Positions 35,215 to 45,192 of a stretch of DNA of 64,000 nucleotides are shown piece after piece. Below the pieces are notes generated by a model. The model was given only the letters and a program-made list of their open reading frames with translations. It was not told where the DNA came from and made no database searches. The translations under genes and the position numbers were made by a program. The stretch spans positions 62,001 through 126,000 of the forward strand of contig JAXLYX010000010.1 in the NCBI GenBank assembly GCA_046351215.1, read 5' to 3'. How positions within the stretch are numbered: position 1 is the first letter of the stretch; each line of letters starts with the position of its first letter. This DNA is from JAXLYX01 sp046351215 (lineage in GTDB: Bacteria > Myxococcota_A > Polyangia > Polyangiales > Houyiibacteriaceae).

Positions 35215-36753
35215 ATGGCCACGTTCGCGCTGAAGACGAGCCTGCCCACCTACCTGCGTGACGAGCAGCGCCGCATCGAGAAGTTCGCGAGGGAGTACGG
35301 TCTCGACTTCTATCCGACGTTCTTCGAGATCCTCTCTTACGACCAGATGAACGAGGTCGCGGCCTTCGGCGGCTTCCCGACGCGCTACCCGCACTGGCGC
35401 TTCGGCATGGAGTACGAGCAGCTCTCGAAGAGCCACGAATACGGCCTCTCGCGCATCTACGAGATGGTCATCAACAACGTCCCCTCGGTCGCGTACCTGC
35501 TCGAGGGCAACAGCATGGTCGACCAGAAGCTCGTCATGGCCCACGTGTTCGGCCACGTCGACTTCTTCAAGAACAACTTCTCGTTCCGCATCACCAACCA
35601 GGGCCGGGATCCGAAGGACGGGAGCGACGTCCGCAAGTGGGTCGACACGATGGCGAACCACGGCGCCGTGGTCCGTCGCTGGGTGAACCGCTACGGCATC
35701 GAGACCGTCGAGACCTTCCTCGATGCCTGTCTGAGCCTCGAGAACCTGATCGATCCGAACGAGCCCTTCCGTCCCACGGAGCCCCGGACGGCCCGCGCCG
35801 AGAACGGCGACGACCAGCCCGAGGAGGTCTCCCTCCTCCGGGTCGAACGCGACTACATGGAGTCGTTCATCAACCCGGACGACTTCGTCGCCGCGCAGAA
35901 GCGGAAGCTCGAAGAGGAGAAGCAGAAGGCGAAGAAGCTCCCCGAGACGAAGCAGCGTGACGTGCTCGGCTTCCTGCTCGCGCACGCGCCGCTCGAGCGC
36001 TGGGAGCACGACGTGCTCCAGGTCGTCCGCCGCGAGGCCTACTACTTCCTGCCCCAGATGCAGACGAAGATCATGAACGAGGGATGGGCCTCGTATTGGC
36101 ACTCCCGCCTCATGACCGAGAAGGTCTGCGACGCGTCCGAGATCGTCGACTACGCCGACCGCAACGCCGGTGTGCTCGCGACGTCGGGCGGACGCCTCAA
36201 CCCCTACAAGCTCGGCGTGGAGCTCTATCGCCACGTCGAGGAACGCTGGAACCGCGGCCAGTTCGGCAAGGACTGGGACGACTGCGACGACTACGAAGCG
36301 CGCCGCCACTGGGACAAGCGCACCGGTCTCGGGCGCGAGAAGATCTTCGAGGTCCGCAAGCTCTACAACGACCTGACGTTCGTCGACGAGTTCCTCACCC
36401 CCGACTTCGTCGCCGAGCAGAAGCTCTACTCCTTCGGCTACAGCCAGCGGAACGATCGCTGGGAGATCGAGTCACGCAAGTTCGACGAGGTGAAGAAGCG
36501 CCTCCTGGCGCAGCTCACCAACGCCGGCAATCCCGTGATCTCGGTCGTCGACGCGAACCTCGGCAATCGCGGCGAGCTCCTGCTCGAGCACGACCACCAC
36601 GGCATCGACCTCCGGCTCGATTGGGCGCGGGACGTGCTCGCCGCCCTCGTGCGCGTGTGGAAGCGCCCCGTCGAGCTGCACACGCTCGTCGACGGGAAGC
36701 CGACGCTCCTGCGCTTCGACGGGAAGGACCACGGTCAGCGCACGATGACCTGA
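35215..36753 (+). CDS. spoVR: SpoVR family protein
   Basis: 512 residues, the usual length. Signatures: LDFYPTFFEILSYDQMNEVAAFGGFPTRYPHWRFGMEYEQL, AHVFGHVDFFKNN, ILSRxAPLEdW-like LLAHAPLERWEHDVLQVVRREAYYFLPQMQTKIMNEGWASYWH. The conserved His and Glu in these motifs suggest a metal site, but no activity is established. Partner of YeaH and PrkA. It is separated from yeaH by 3 bases and is the last gene of the unit. Confidence 0.93.
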   Translation: MATFALKTSLPTYLRDEQRRIEKFAREYGLDFYPTFFEILSYDQMNEVAAFGGFPTRYPHWRFGMEYEQLSKSHEYGLSRIYEMVINNVPSVAYLLEGNSMVDQKLVMAHVFGHVDFFKNNFSFRITNQGRDPKDGSDVRKWVDTMANHGAVVRRWVNRYGIETVETFLDACLSLENLIDPNEPFRPTEPRTARAENGDDQPEEVSLLRVERDYMESFINPDDFVAAQKRKLEEEKQKAKKLPETKQRDVLGFLLAHAPLERWEHDVLQVVRREAYYFLPQMQTKIMNEGWASYWHSRLMTEKVCDASEIVDYADRNAGVLATSGGRLNPYKLGVELYRHVEERWNRGQFGKDWDDCDDYEARRHWDKRTGLGREKIFEVRKLYNDLTFVDEFLTPDFVAEQKLYSFGYSQRNDRWEIESRKFDEVKKRLLAQLTNAGNPVISVVDANLGNRGELLLEHDHHGIDLRLDWARDVLAALVRVWKRPVELHTLVDGKPTLLRFDGKDHGQRTMT

Positions 36754-36811
36754 GCCCGGCGCGAGGCTCGCGAGCCGCTTCGACGGCCCTCGCCGAGATG
36801 CGCGCCTCCGC

Positions 36812-37450
36812 TCAGAGACCCGTGCAGTTCGAGAAGCGCAGGTAGGCCGGCGCGTTCGTCATCGTCGCTTCCGAATCGTGCAGGTCGCACTGCATCGTCG
36901 CGTCGTCGACTCCCTGGATCTGCTGGCAGTAGACCCGGAGCGAGACGGTCTTCCCGTCGGCGTTCTTGCGATCGAGGACCACGTTCGTGACCTGACAAGT
37001 CCCGACCGTCGCGGCGGCCGACGAGCAGGCCCCCTGGAAGCGCGCGATGTAGGAGGAATTGTCGACGTCGACGGTGACGCGGCACGAGGCGGAGTCGACG
37101 ACGGTGCAGCCCGTGGTCGGGTCGCAGTTCCGCGTGTCGACGACGAGGCCCGTCACGCCGATGCCGTTCGGATTCGTGACGTCGGTGTAGGAGCCGAGGG
37201 TGAACGAGTAGATGCCGGAGGAGAGCTGGGTGGCGCGACAGGCTGCTCGGATGCCGGCGCTGCCGTCGATGGCCGCACCGTTGAAGTCCGTGTAGTTGTA
37301 CGAGGGGTACGGCAAGGGGCAGCCCTGGACGCCCGAGTGCGGGGAGAGCCGATAGCGAACCTCGGCGAGCAACGTCTTCGGCGAATCGCCGCACGATGCG
37401 GACGCGAGCGCGAGCCCAGTGGCGATGCCGGCGAGTACGAGCCTCTTCAT
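36812..37450 (-). CDS. hypothetical lipoprotein, Cys-rich
   Basis: 212 residues. Signal peptide 1-20 with lipobox ASASC. The mature chain has about ten cysteines and a beta-rich composition (Thr, Val, Asn), as in many surface lipoproteins of this group. No family was recognised. Last gene before spoVR on the other strand; the genes are convergent. A 12-base palindrome GGCTCGCGAGCC (36765-36776) lies between them. Confidence 0.65.
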   Translation of the reverse strand: MKRLVLAGIATGLALASASCGDSPKTLLAEVRYRLSPHSGVQGCPLPYPSYNYTDFNGAAIDGSAGIRAACRATQLSSGIYSFTLGSYTDVTNPNGIGVTGLVVDTRNCDPTTGCTVVDSASCRVTVDVDNSSYIARFQGACSSAAATVGTCQVTNVVLDRKNADGKTVSLRVYCQQIQGVDDATMQCDLHDSEATMTNAPAYLRFSNCTGL

Positions 37451-37521
37451 CCCTATCCTCCGTGGAGCGAGCCTATCAGAGCCGCCGCGCGAGTCCAAAC
37501 GGTGGCCGAGGCCGGGGCCGC

Positions 37522-38679
37522 CTACGCTCCCGCGAGGGCGCGGTCGAGATCGTCGATCAGATCGGCCGGATCCTCGAGGCCGACCGAGAGGCGTACGAGG
37601 CCGTCGACGACGCCGATGCGCTCCCGGACGTCCCGGGGCATCGACGCATGGGTCATCGACGCCGGATGCTCGATCAACGACTCCACGCCCCCGAGGCTCT
37701 CGGCGAGCGTGAAGAGGCGCGTCGCCCCGAGCACCGCGCGGGCCGCCTCCTCGCCCCCCTTCACGACGAAGCTCGCCATGCCGCCGAATCCCGACATCTG
37801 GCGCCCCGCCACGGCGTGGCCGGGGTGCGAGGGCAGGCCCGGGTAGAGGACGGTCTCGACCTTCGGATGCGCGAGGAGATGCTGCGCCACCGCCTGGGCC
37901 GAGCTCCCGTGGCGGGCCATGCGGACGGGCAACGTCTTCACGCCGCGGAGGACGAGGAAGCAGTCGAAGGGGGAGGGAACGGCGCCGACGGCGTTCTGGA
38001 GGAACCGCAGACGCTGCGCGAGCTCGGCGTCGTCGAGCACGACGGCCCCCCCGACGACGTCGCTGTGGCCGTTCAGGTACTTCGTCGTGGAGTGCACGAC
38101 GAGGTCGGCGCCGAGCGCGAGCGGCCGCTGGAGCGCCGGCGTGGCGAAGGTGTTGTCGACCCCGAAGAGCGCCCCCCCCTGGTGGGCGACCTCCGCGATG
38201 GCGGCGAGGTCGAGGATCGAGAGGGTCGGGTTCGAGGGGCTCTCCGCCCAGACCCACTTCGTGCGCGGGTTGATGGCCTCGCGGACGTTGCGCGGATCGC
38301 GCATGTCCACCCAGCTCGTCTGCACGCCGATCGGACCGAAGACCTTGTCGAGGAGGCGGAACGTCCCGCCGTACACGTCGACGCTCGCGACGACGTGGTC
38401 CCCGGGCCGGAGGGTCTGGAACACGCACGCCATGGCGGCGCAGCCGGAGGCGAAGGCGAGCCCGTGCGCGCCGCCCTCGAGCGCCGCGAGGCATCGCTCG
38501 AGCGTCTCGCGCGTCGGATTGTTCGACCGGGAGTACTCGTAGCCGCGCGGCTGGCCGAGCGACGCGTGCGCGAACGTGCTCGAGAGCACGATGGGCGTCA
38601 TCACGGCTCCGGTGCGGTCGTCCGGCTCCTGGGCGGCGTGGATCGCGAGCGTGTCGAAGCGGAGGGGATCGCTCTTCAT
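37522..38679 (-). CDS. cystathionine gamma-synthase / lyase family PLP enzyme
   Basis: 385 residues, cystathionine-gamma-lyase/synthase family (Cys/Met metabolism PLP enzymes). PLP Lys in VHSTTKYLNGHSDVVGG; YEYSRSNNPTR, ASGCAAMACVFQTL and AESPSNPTL match the family. The C-terminal VGLEDPADLIDDL ends it in the usual way. Members make or split cystathionine, or form methionine; synthase (metB) and lyase cannot be told apart by eye. Start chosen at 38679 because residues upstream are not family-like. Confidence 0.87.
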   Translation of the reverse strand: MKSDPLRFDTLAIHAAQEPDDRTGAVMTPIVLSSTFAHASLGQPRGYEYSRSNNPTRETLERCLAALEGGAHGLAFASGCAAMACVFQTLRPGDHVVASVDVYGGTFRLLDKVFGPIGVQTSWVDMRDPRNVREAINPRTKWVWAESPSNPTLSILDLAAIAEVAHQGGALFGVDNTFATPALQRPLALGADLVVHSTTKYLNGHSDVVGGAVVLDDAELAQRLRFLQNAVGAVPSPFDCFLVLRGVKTLPVRMARHGSSAQAVAQHLLAHPKVETVLYPGLPSHPGHAVAGRQMSGFGGMASFVVKGGEEAARAVLGATRLFTLAESLGGVESLIEHPASMTHASMPRDVRERIGVVDGLVRLSVGLEDPADLIDDLDRALAGA

Positions 38680-38723
38680 GCGCGCGAGTGAACGCTCGCC
38701 CCGCCCCCCTGCGCAAGGTCGAA

Positions 38724-38755
38724 GCCGGTCGTCGTCCGAAAATTTCGCGACCGGC
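38724..38755. promoter_or_regulatory. inverted repeat between metB-like gene and small membrane protein gene
   Basis: GCCGGTCG (38724-38731) and CGACCGGC (38748-38755) are perfect arms around a 16-base loop that itself has a small dyad (CGAAA/TTTCG). It sits between divergent starts at 38679 and 38779, where a regulator site or leader hairpin is expected. No known methionine riboswitch or MetJ-type site was recognised. Confidence 0.35.
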
Positions 38756-38778
38756 ACGGCCTCGTGGAGGATGTCCCC

Positions 38779-38895
38779 ATGATGCACGTTCTCGGCGCCG
38801 TCGCCGTCGGATACCTCGCCGGATCCGCGGCCACCCTCGTCACCCTCTACCTGGCCGCCTTCGCGGGCGGGAAGACGCCCAGCACCGACCCCTGA
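38779..38895 (+). CDS. 38-residue single-helix membrane protein
   Basis: Short gene beginning MMHVLG, with a Gly/Ala/Leu-rich membrane helix over residues 4-27 and a short Lys- and Pro-containing tail. GGAGG lies 8 bases before the ATG. It diverges from the metB-like gene and stops 6 bases before the stop of the convergent lipoprotein gene. No family was recognised; coding status rests on the ribosome site, helix and fit between neighbours. Confidence 0.5.
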   Translation: MMHVLGAVAVGYLAGSAATLVTLYLAAFAGGKTPSTDP

Positions 38896-38901
38896 GCCGG
38901 C

Positions 38902-39222
38902 TCAGGGATTCGTGCCGCCGCTCGTCGGTGCGGGCGGCGCGGGTCGCGGAGTCCCCGTCGGCGTCGCCACGGGCACGGGCTCCGGCTGCTGGTCCGGCGG
39001 CGTGGTCTCGCCCTCGCCGATGGCCACGGAGACTCCCACCGGGAGGTCTCCCGGCATCACCTGGTTGCCGAGCCCGTCGCGGGCCACGGGCTCGGGCCCG
39101 AAGGCCGACTCGTTGCGCCGGTTCGACGATTCGCTCGAGGCGCTCTCGCCCACGGCGACGCGCCCCGACGAGCACGCCGAGCCGAGGACGAGCAGGAGGA
39201 AGAGACGGGACGTGGAGCGCAT
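38902..39222 (-). CDS. small Pro-rich lipoprotein
   Basis: 106 residues. Lipoprotein signal peptide with lipobox LGSAC (Cys17), an acidic Ser/Glu/Arg segment, then a low-complexity C-terminus of Pro, Thr, Ala and Glu. No fold or family can be seen. Upstream intergenic bases (39223-39327) hold its promoter and the divergent start of the next gene. Confidence 0.6.
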   Translation of the reverse strand: MRSTSRLFLLLVLGSACSSGRVAVGESASSESSNRRNESAFGPEPVARDGLGNQVMPGDLPVGVSVAIGEGETTPPDQQPEPVPVATPTGTPRPAPPAPTSGGTNP

Positions 39223-39327
39223 GAGTCGCTCCTAGCCGTCCCGACGCCGCACGGCAAGGAGAAGGCGCCCCGCGGACGCGCTTGATCTCCTCGCTCGGAG
39301 GTCCGACCCTGTGGGCGGAGGGGCCTC

Positions 39328-39756
39328 ATGGCCTACGTGGTCGATCGCGCTCGGGAGCCGCTCGTCGTCATCCGCTACGAGGGTGGCGTCGACGACTCGG
39401 AGTTCCGCGCGTACCTGGCCCAGTACGAGGCGTTGGTCGCCGCCGGCCGACGCTACACCGTGATCTTCGACGCACGGCGCGCCTCCGTGCCGAACGCCGT
39501 CCAGCGGCGGATGCAGGCGCAGTTCCTCGAGGCCAGGGCCGGCGACCTCTCGCGCCTCTGTCTCGGCGGCGCCTTCGTCATCGCCTCGCCGCTGATCCGG
39601 GGCGCGCTCACGGCGATCCTCTTCCTCACGCCGCTGCCCTTCGAGCACGTCGTCGTGCCCACGCTCGAGGACGGGGAGCGCTGGGCGCTCGCCCGCCTCG
39701 AGGGCCACGGACTCCTGCCGAGGACGCCGCGCACCCGCACCGCCTCGCAGCCGTAG
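39328..39756 (+). CDS. STAS/SpoIIAA-like hypothetical protein
   Basis: 142 residues, soluble. Opening AYVVDRAREPLVVIRYEGGVDDSEFRAYLAQYEALV then YTVIFDARRA is the beta-alpha-beta pattern of SpoIIAA-like/STAS proteins, followed by a helical segment ALTAILFLTPLPFE. A relative is at 16823-17263. Possible role as a small switch or lipid-binding protein; unproven. It converges on the cyclase gene, 25 bases between stops. Confidence 0.6.
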   Translation: MAYVVDRAREPLVVIRYEGGVDDSEFRAYLAQYEALVAAGRRYTVIFDARRASVPNAVQRRMQAQFLEARAGDLSRLCLGGAFVIASPLIRGALTAILFLTPLPFEHVVVPTLEDGERWALARLEGHGLLPRTPRTRTASQP

Positions 39757-39781
39757 CGCGAGGCGGAAGGGCGTCCGGCCC

Positions 39782-41392
39782 TCACCCGCCGAGCAGCGGA
39801 CGATAGCGGAGGGGCTCGGCGACGTTCTTCACCTTCGCCTCCTGCTCCTCGCCGAAGAGCTCGGGCGCGCCGAGCGCCGAGACGACCGTGTCCATGCAGA
39901 GGATCTGGTCGCGCGTGGCGACCCCCTGCAGACGAGCGGTGTTGTTCATGCCCGAGCTGAAGCCGGTGTAGTCCTCGTCGGGGCCGAAGGTCCCGACGCA
40001 GAGAGGCGCGAAGTTCACCCCGGTCGCGACGCCGATCGGCGTCTCGAGGACTCGGAACTCGGGGAAGACGCGGCCGTCGTTCAGCGAACGGGTGTACTCC
40101 CGGATGCGTCGAGCCGCGTCGATCGCGCGCCGGCAGGCCTCGGCCGGGGGCATCTCGTGGAACGGAGGTCCCCAGAACGCGATCACGCAGTCGCCGACCA
40201 TCTTGTCGAAGACCCCGCCCGTCTCCCAGACGATCTCGACGACCTTCGCGCCCCAGGTGTCGATGAGCGAGCCGATCCGCGAGGGCTCGCGGAGCACCTG
40301 CTCGCTGATGCGCGAGAAGCCCGAGATGTCCGCGAACAGGATCGCGACGTCGCGGACCTTCGGACGCAGGTACTTCTCGACGTAGTCCTCCTCCCCGAGG
40401 AGGCGGTTCACGACGTCGCCCGGGAACGAGAGCGAGAGCTGCTTCCACTCGCGGTTGAAATCGACGATCCGCTGCCGCAGGTAGTCGGCGAAGCGCTCGA
40501 GCAGCTCGCGGTCGTGCGCGTGGAACTCGCCGCGCTTGCTGGTCACGACGAGCCGACCGATGATGCGTCGGTCGCGGACGCCCTGGATCATCACCTCCTC
40601 GCGGAAGCGGGTGATCCCGAAACGCTCGAGCAGATCGTGCGACTCGCCGGAGAGGAGCTTCGGCGCCTCGTTCCGGATGAAATCGTCGACCTCGATGTTC
40701 GAGGGATGCTGGGAGTCGTGCGTGAGGACGCCGGCCTCGATGACCTTGTACTTGAGGCTCGACCCACGGACGTCGTCCTCGTGGCGGAACACGAGCAGGA
40801 GGTCGTCGAACGAGACCTCGTCGCGGATCACGTCGAGGGCGCGGGCGATGCCGACGTCGAGCACCGGCTCCTTGAGCGCCTCCGAGAGACGCATCGTCAC
40901 CACGTGCTTGCGACGCGAGAGCGCGATGGCCGCGAGGTATCCGTCGAGCTGCTCGGACCACGTCCGCACGAGCACACGGACGCGTCGCGCCTCGTCCTCG
41001 TCGAGGGGTTGGTCGTAGGACAGCGCGGCGAAGCCGAAGTCGTCGCCGGCGACGTCGATCGGATGGACGACGAAGGAGCCCTCGTCGCGCGTGATCGTCG
41101 AGGGGCGCCGATCGGCGACCACGGCGACCAGCGTGTCGCGGACGCGGGCGTCGAGGCGGGGCCCCTGGACGAAGTCCCGCCGGTGGAGCCCCTCGTCGAC
41201 GGTGTGCACGAGGATGGAGCTCGCGCGGGTGTAGGTCGCGAGCAGCGGAAGGAGCGCCGACATCGTCGTCTCGAGCGGCATGCGATCGCGGATCGCGAGC
41301 TCGATCGCTTCGTCGGCCTCGTCGTTCAGTCGCTGCCGTTCCTCGAGCAGCTCCACCCTCGCCCGGTCGTCTGGGCCGTGTTCGGACGTCAT
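39782..41392 (-). CDS. class III adenylate/guanylate cyclase with GAF domain
   Basis: 536 residues. The first 320 residues contain coiled and GAF-like regions (an LAIRDRMPLETTMSALLPLL start and a second sensor-like part, IGRLVVTSKRGEFHAHDRELLERFADYL). The catalytic domain covers about 345-530: DVAILFADISGFSRISE supplies one metal Asp, VFDKMVGDCVIAFWGPP the substrate Lys and the second metal Asp, and NNTARLQGVA the transition-state Asn and Arg. It makes cAMP or cGMP. No membrane helix. It is 29 bases after the Ser/Thr kinase stop and probably in its operon, so phosphorylation may control it. Confidence 0.9.
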   Translation of the reverse strand: MTSEHGPDDRARVELLEERQRLNDEADEAIELAIRDRMPLETTMSALLPLLATYTRASSILVHTVDEGLHRRDFVQGPRLDARVRDTLVAVVADRRPSTITRDEGSFVVHPIDVAGDDFGFAALSYDQPLDEDEARRVRVLVRTWSEQLDGYLAAIALSRRKHVVTMRLSEALKEPVLDVGIARALDVIRDEVSFDDLLLVFRHEDDVRGSSLKYKVIEAGVLTHDSQHPSNIEVDDFIRNEAPKLLSGESHDLLERFGITRFREEVMIQGVRDRRIIGRLVVTSKRGEFHAHDRELLERFADYLRQRIVDFNREWKQLSLSFPGDVVNRLLGEEDYVEKYLRPKVRDVAILFADISGFSRISEQVLREPSRIGSLIDTWGAKVVEIVWETGGVFDKMVGDCVIAFWGPPFHEMPPAEACRRAIDAARRIREYTRSLNDGRVFPEFRVLETPIGVATGVNFAPLCVGTFGPDEDYTGFSSGMNNTARLQGVATRDQILCMDTVVSALGAPELFGEEQEAKVKNVAEPLRYRPLLGG

Positions 41393-41421
41393 CCCCACTT
41401 CGCCTCCGCCCCGATGGTACC

Positions 41422-43143
<1,722 letters not shown>

Positions 43144-43302
43144 GCGCCGGGAAGCATACCAGCCGCCCGCCGCGGCGGGACCCCGCCCCGGCACGAACGT
43201 GGACGAAGGCCGGCTTCGGGGCGATGCTGTCGGCGCCCCACTGAATGGAGACCGTCGCCCCGGCGTCTCTCCGGGGGCTTCGTCCGTTCCGGAGACCTTC
43301 CG

Positions 43303-44616
43303 ATGTCGCTTCGCCTCTCGTCCTCCCTGCTCGTGGCCCTGCTCGGCGCCTCGGCGAGCCTCGCCTCGGCGCAGGTCGGTCCGTACTGCCCGGCCCAATC
43401 CAACGTGCTGCCGGGCACGTGCATCTGCCCGCCGGGCCTGTCGTTCCGCATGAACACGTCCGCGGCCGGACAGTGCGGGGCGGACGGACAGTGCGTCTGC
43501 ACGACCGGGACCTGGAACGGCTCGGTCTGCAGCACCTCGACGCCTTCCGCCGCGGCCTCGACGACGGCGGGCGCGGCCGGCGCGGCGGGCGCGGCCGGCG
43601 CCACGACGCCCCCTCCGGTCGCGCCTCCGCAGACCGGCGCCGCGGCGCCCCCCACCGCGACGACCTCCGCCCCGGCGGGCTGCAGCGTCGCGACGTGTCC
43701 CATCGGACAGGTCTGCGCCTCGGGAGCCTGCGTCATCTCGGGACCGATGCGGATGACCCTGACGTGGAGCCCGTCGGCCGATCTCGATCTCCAGGTGGTG
43801 GCGCCCGGCGGTGTGACCGTCGATCACCAGCACCGGACCGGGGGAGGCGGCGTGCTCGATCGCGACGACGCCACCGGACGCGGCCCCGAGAACGTCTTCT
43901 GGAGCCAGCGCCCCGATCCGGGCTACTACCACGTCTGCGTCGCCTCCTGGGGCCTCTCGCAGCCGATGCCCTTCCAGGTCCAGATCGCCCTCCCCGACGG
44001 CAGCGTGCGCAACGTCCAGGGTCAGCGTTCCTCGACCCTCCACAGCCGCTGCAACCACGGCAGCCCGACGAACGTCGCCACCGTGACCATCGCGCCGAAC
44101 GGCCTCGCGACGCTCACGATGCCCGGCGAGCCGCTTCCCCACGCGAACGCCTCGAGCGCCGCGACCACGGGCGCGACGGTGACCCCGACCACGACGACCG
44201 CCGCCACGCCGCCCACCACCACGCCGCCGCCGAGCGGCAACCCGACCCAACCGAACGTGGTCGTCGTCCCGAATCCATCGCAGCGTCCGATGTCCTTCGA
44301 CGTCCGTCTCGCGACCGGCTCGGGGCAGGCGACGCGCGGCGGCGAGGTCCGCTTCCTCGCGTGGAACCGCCAGCCCTTCGCCGCGCGCCTCGAGGGCACG
44401 ACGTTCGTCATCGCGCCGAACGGCGACTTCACGCAGTCGCGCCGGGACTCGGTGCTCCAATTCCTCGGCTGGGACGGTGCCCGCTGGTCGGCCCAGGTGA
44501 ACGGCACGGCGTGGACCGTGTACCCGACGACCCAGGTCGACCGCGGACGCTACGAGCCGGTGCTCCCCTACGTGCAGTGGGACGGCCAGCGGGCGACGGC
44601 GCAGATCGTCCCCTGA
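43303..44616 (+). CDS. secreted protein with DUF2135-like beta domain
   Basis: 437 residues. Signal peptide 1-23 (ASA before Gln). A Cys-rich segment (25-85) with six or more Cys is followed by low-complexity Ala/Gly/Thr/Pro stretches, then a domain at about 145-260 with ADLDLQVVAPGGVTVDH and GGVLDRDDATGRGPENVFW, the DUF2135-like pattern. A Thr/Pro linker (about 285-320) and a C-terminal beta domain ending QWDGQRATAQIVP complete it. Probably surface exposed. A ribosome site GGAGA is upstream; a hairpin follows its stop. Confidence 0.75.
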   Translation: MSLRLSSSLLVALLGASASLASAQVGPYCPAQSNVLPGTCICPPGLSFRMNTSAAGQCGADGQCVCTTGTWNGSVCSTSTPSAAASTTAGAAGAAGAAGATTPPPVAPPQTGAAAPPTATTSAPAGCSVATCPIGQVCASGACVISGPMRMTLTWSPSADLDLQVVAPGGVTVDHQHRTGGGGVLDRDDATGRGPENVFWSQRPDPGYYHVCVASWGLSQPMPFQVQIALPDGSVRNVQGQRSSTLHSRCNHGSPTNVATVTIAPNGLATLTMPGEPLPHANASSAATTGATVTPTTTTAATPPTTTPPPSGNPTQPNVVVVPNPSQRPMSFDVRLATGSGQATRGGEVRFLAWNRQPFAARLEGTTFVIAPNGDFTQSRRDSVLQFLGWDGARWSAQVNGTAWTVYPTTQVDRGRYEPVLPYVQWDGQRATAQIVP

Positions 44617-44620
44617 ACCG

Positions 44621-44645
44621 ACGGGAGGCTTCCTCCGCCTCCCGT
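44621..44645. terminator. 9-bp hairpin after secreted protein gene
   Basis: ACGGGAGGC (44621-44629) and GCCTCCCGT (44637-44645) are a perfect 9-base stem with a TTCCTCC loop, starting 4 bases after the stop at 44616. It lies before the next gene and would separate the two transcripts. No T-run follows. Confidence 0.6.
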
Positions 44646-44660
44646 GCCATGCTCCGGCGC

Positions 44661-45152
44661 ATGTCGGATCCCGTCGTCTTCGGACCGCTCGACGGCCACC
44701 TCTTCGGTCCGGGCCAGCCTTGCTTCGGCTGCGGCCCGGACCATCCGCACGGATTCCGCCTCGCCTTCGCGCGGGAGGGAGACGCCGTGGTCACGCGCTT
44801 CGTCCCCCGCGACGACCACCAGGGCCCGCCGGGGATCATGCACGGCGGCCTCGTCTCGACCCTGGCGGACGAGGTGGCGGCGTGGACCGTCATCGGATTG
44901 CTGGGGAAATTCGGCTTCACGGGCGCGTTCGACGCACGCCTCAAGCGTCCGATCCGGGTGGGCGTCGAGGTCGAGGGCCGGGGCACGCTCGACAAGGCGG
45001 GCAGCCGCGTGGTCGACGTCGACGTCTCGCTCCGGCAGGACGGTCACGAGGCCTTCTCGGGACGCTTCCGCTTCGCGCTCGTCGACCGCGCCGGCGCGGA
45101 GCGCCTCCTCGGCGGCCCGATCCCGGCGAGCTGGGAACGCTTCTGCAAGTGA
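44661..45152 (+). CDS. PaaI-like hotdog thioesterase
   Basis: 163 residues. Hotdog fold: PCFGCGPDHPHGFRLAF opening, PPGIMHGGLVSTLADEVAAW with the HGG active-site region, then RVGVEVEGRGTL. Members hydrolyse acyl-CoA thioesters or are acyl binding proteins. An in-frame ATG at 44649 is an alternative start. Followed 40 bases later by the helicase gene. Confidence 0.83.
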   Translation: MSDPVVFGPLDGHLFGPGQPCFGCGPDHPHGFRLAFAREGDAVVTRFVPRDDHQGPPGIMHGGLVSTLADEVAAWTVIGLLGKFGFTGAFDARLKRPIRVGVEVEGRGTLDKAGSRVVDVDVSLRQDGHEAFSGRFRFALVDRAGAERLLGGPIPASWERFCK

Positions 45153-45192
45153 CGTTGAACGAGGGGCGCGGCCGCGATACCTCTCCCGTCCG

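Noticed and set aside
38680..38778. SAM or methionine riboswitch before the metB-like gene
   Set aside because: The region is about 100 bases, and no conserved SAM-I, SAM-II or SAH core could be fitted, only the simple dyad.
43561..43610. GC-rich Ala/Gly repeat resembling a mobile or CRISPR-like repeat
   Set aside because: It is simple low-complexity coding sequence inside the secreted protein; no spacer structure.
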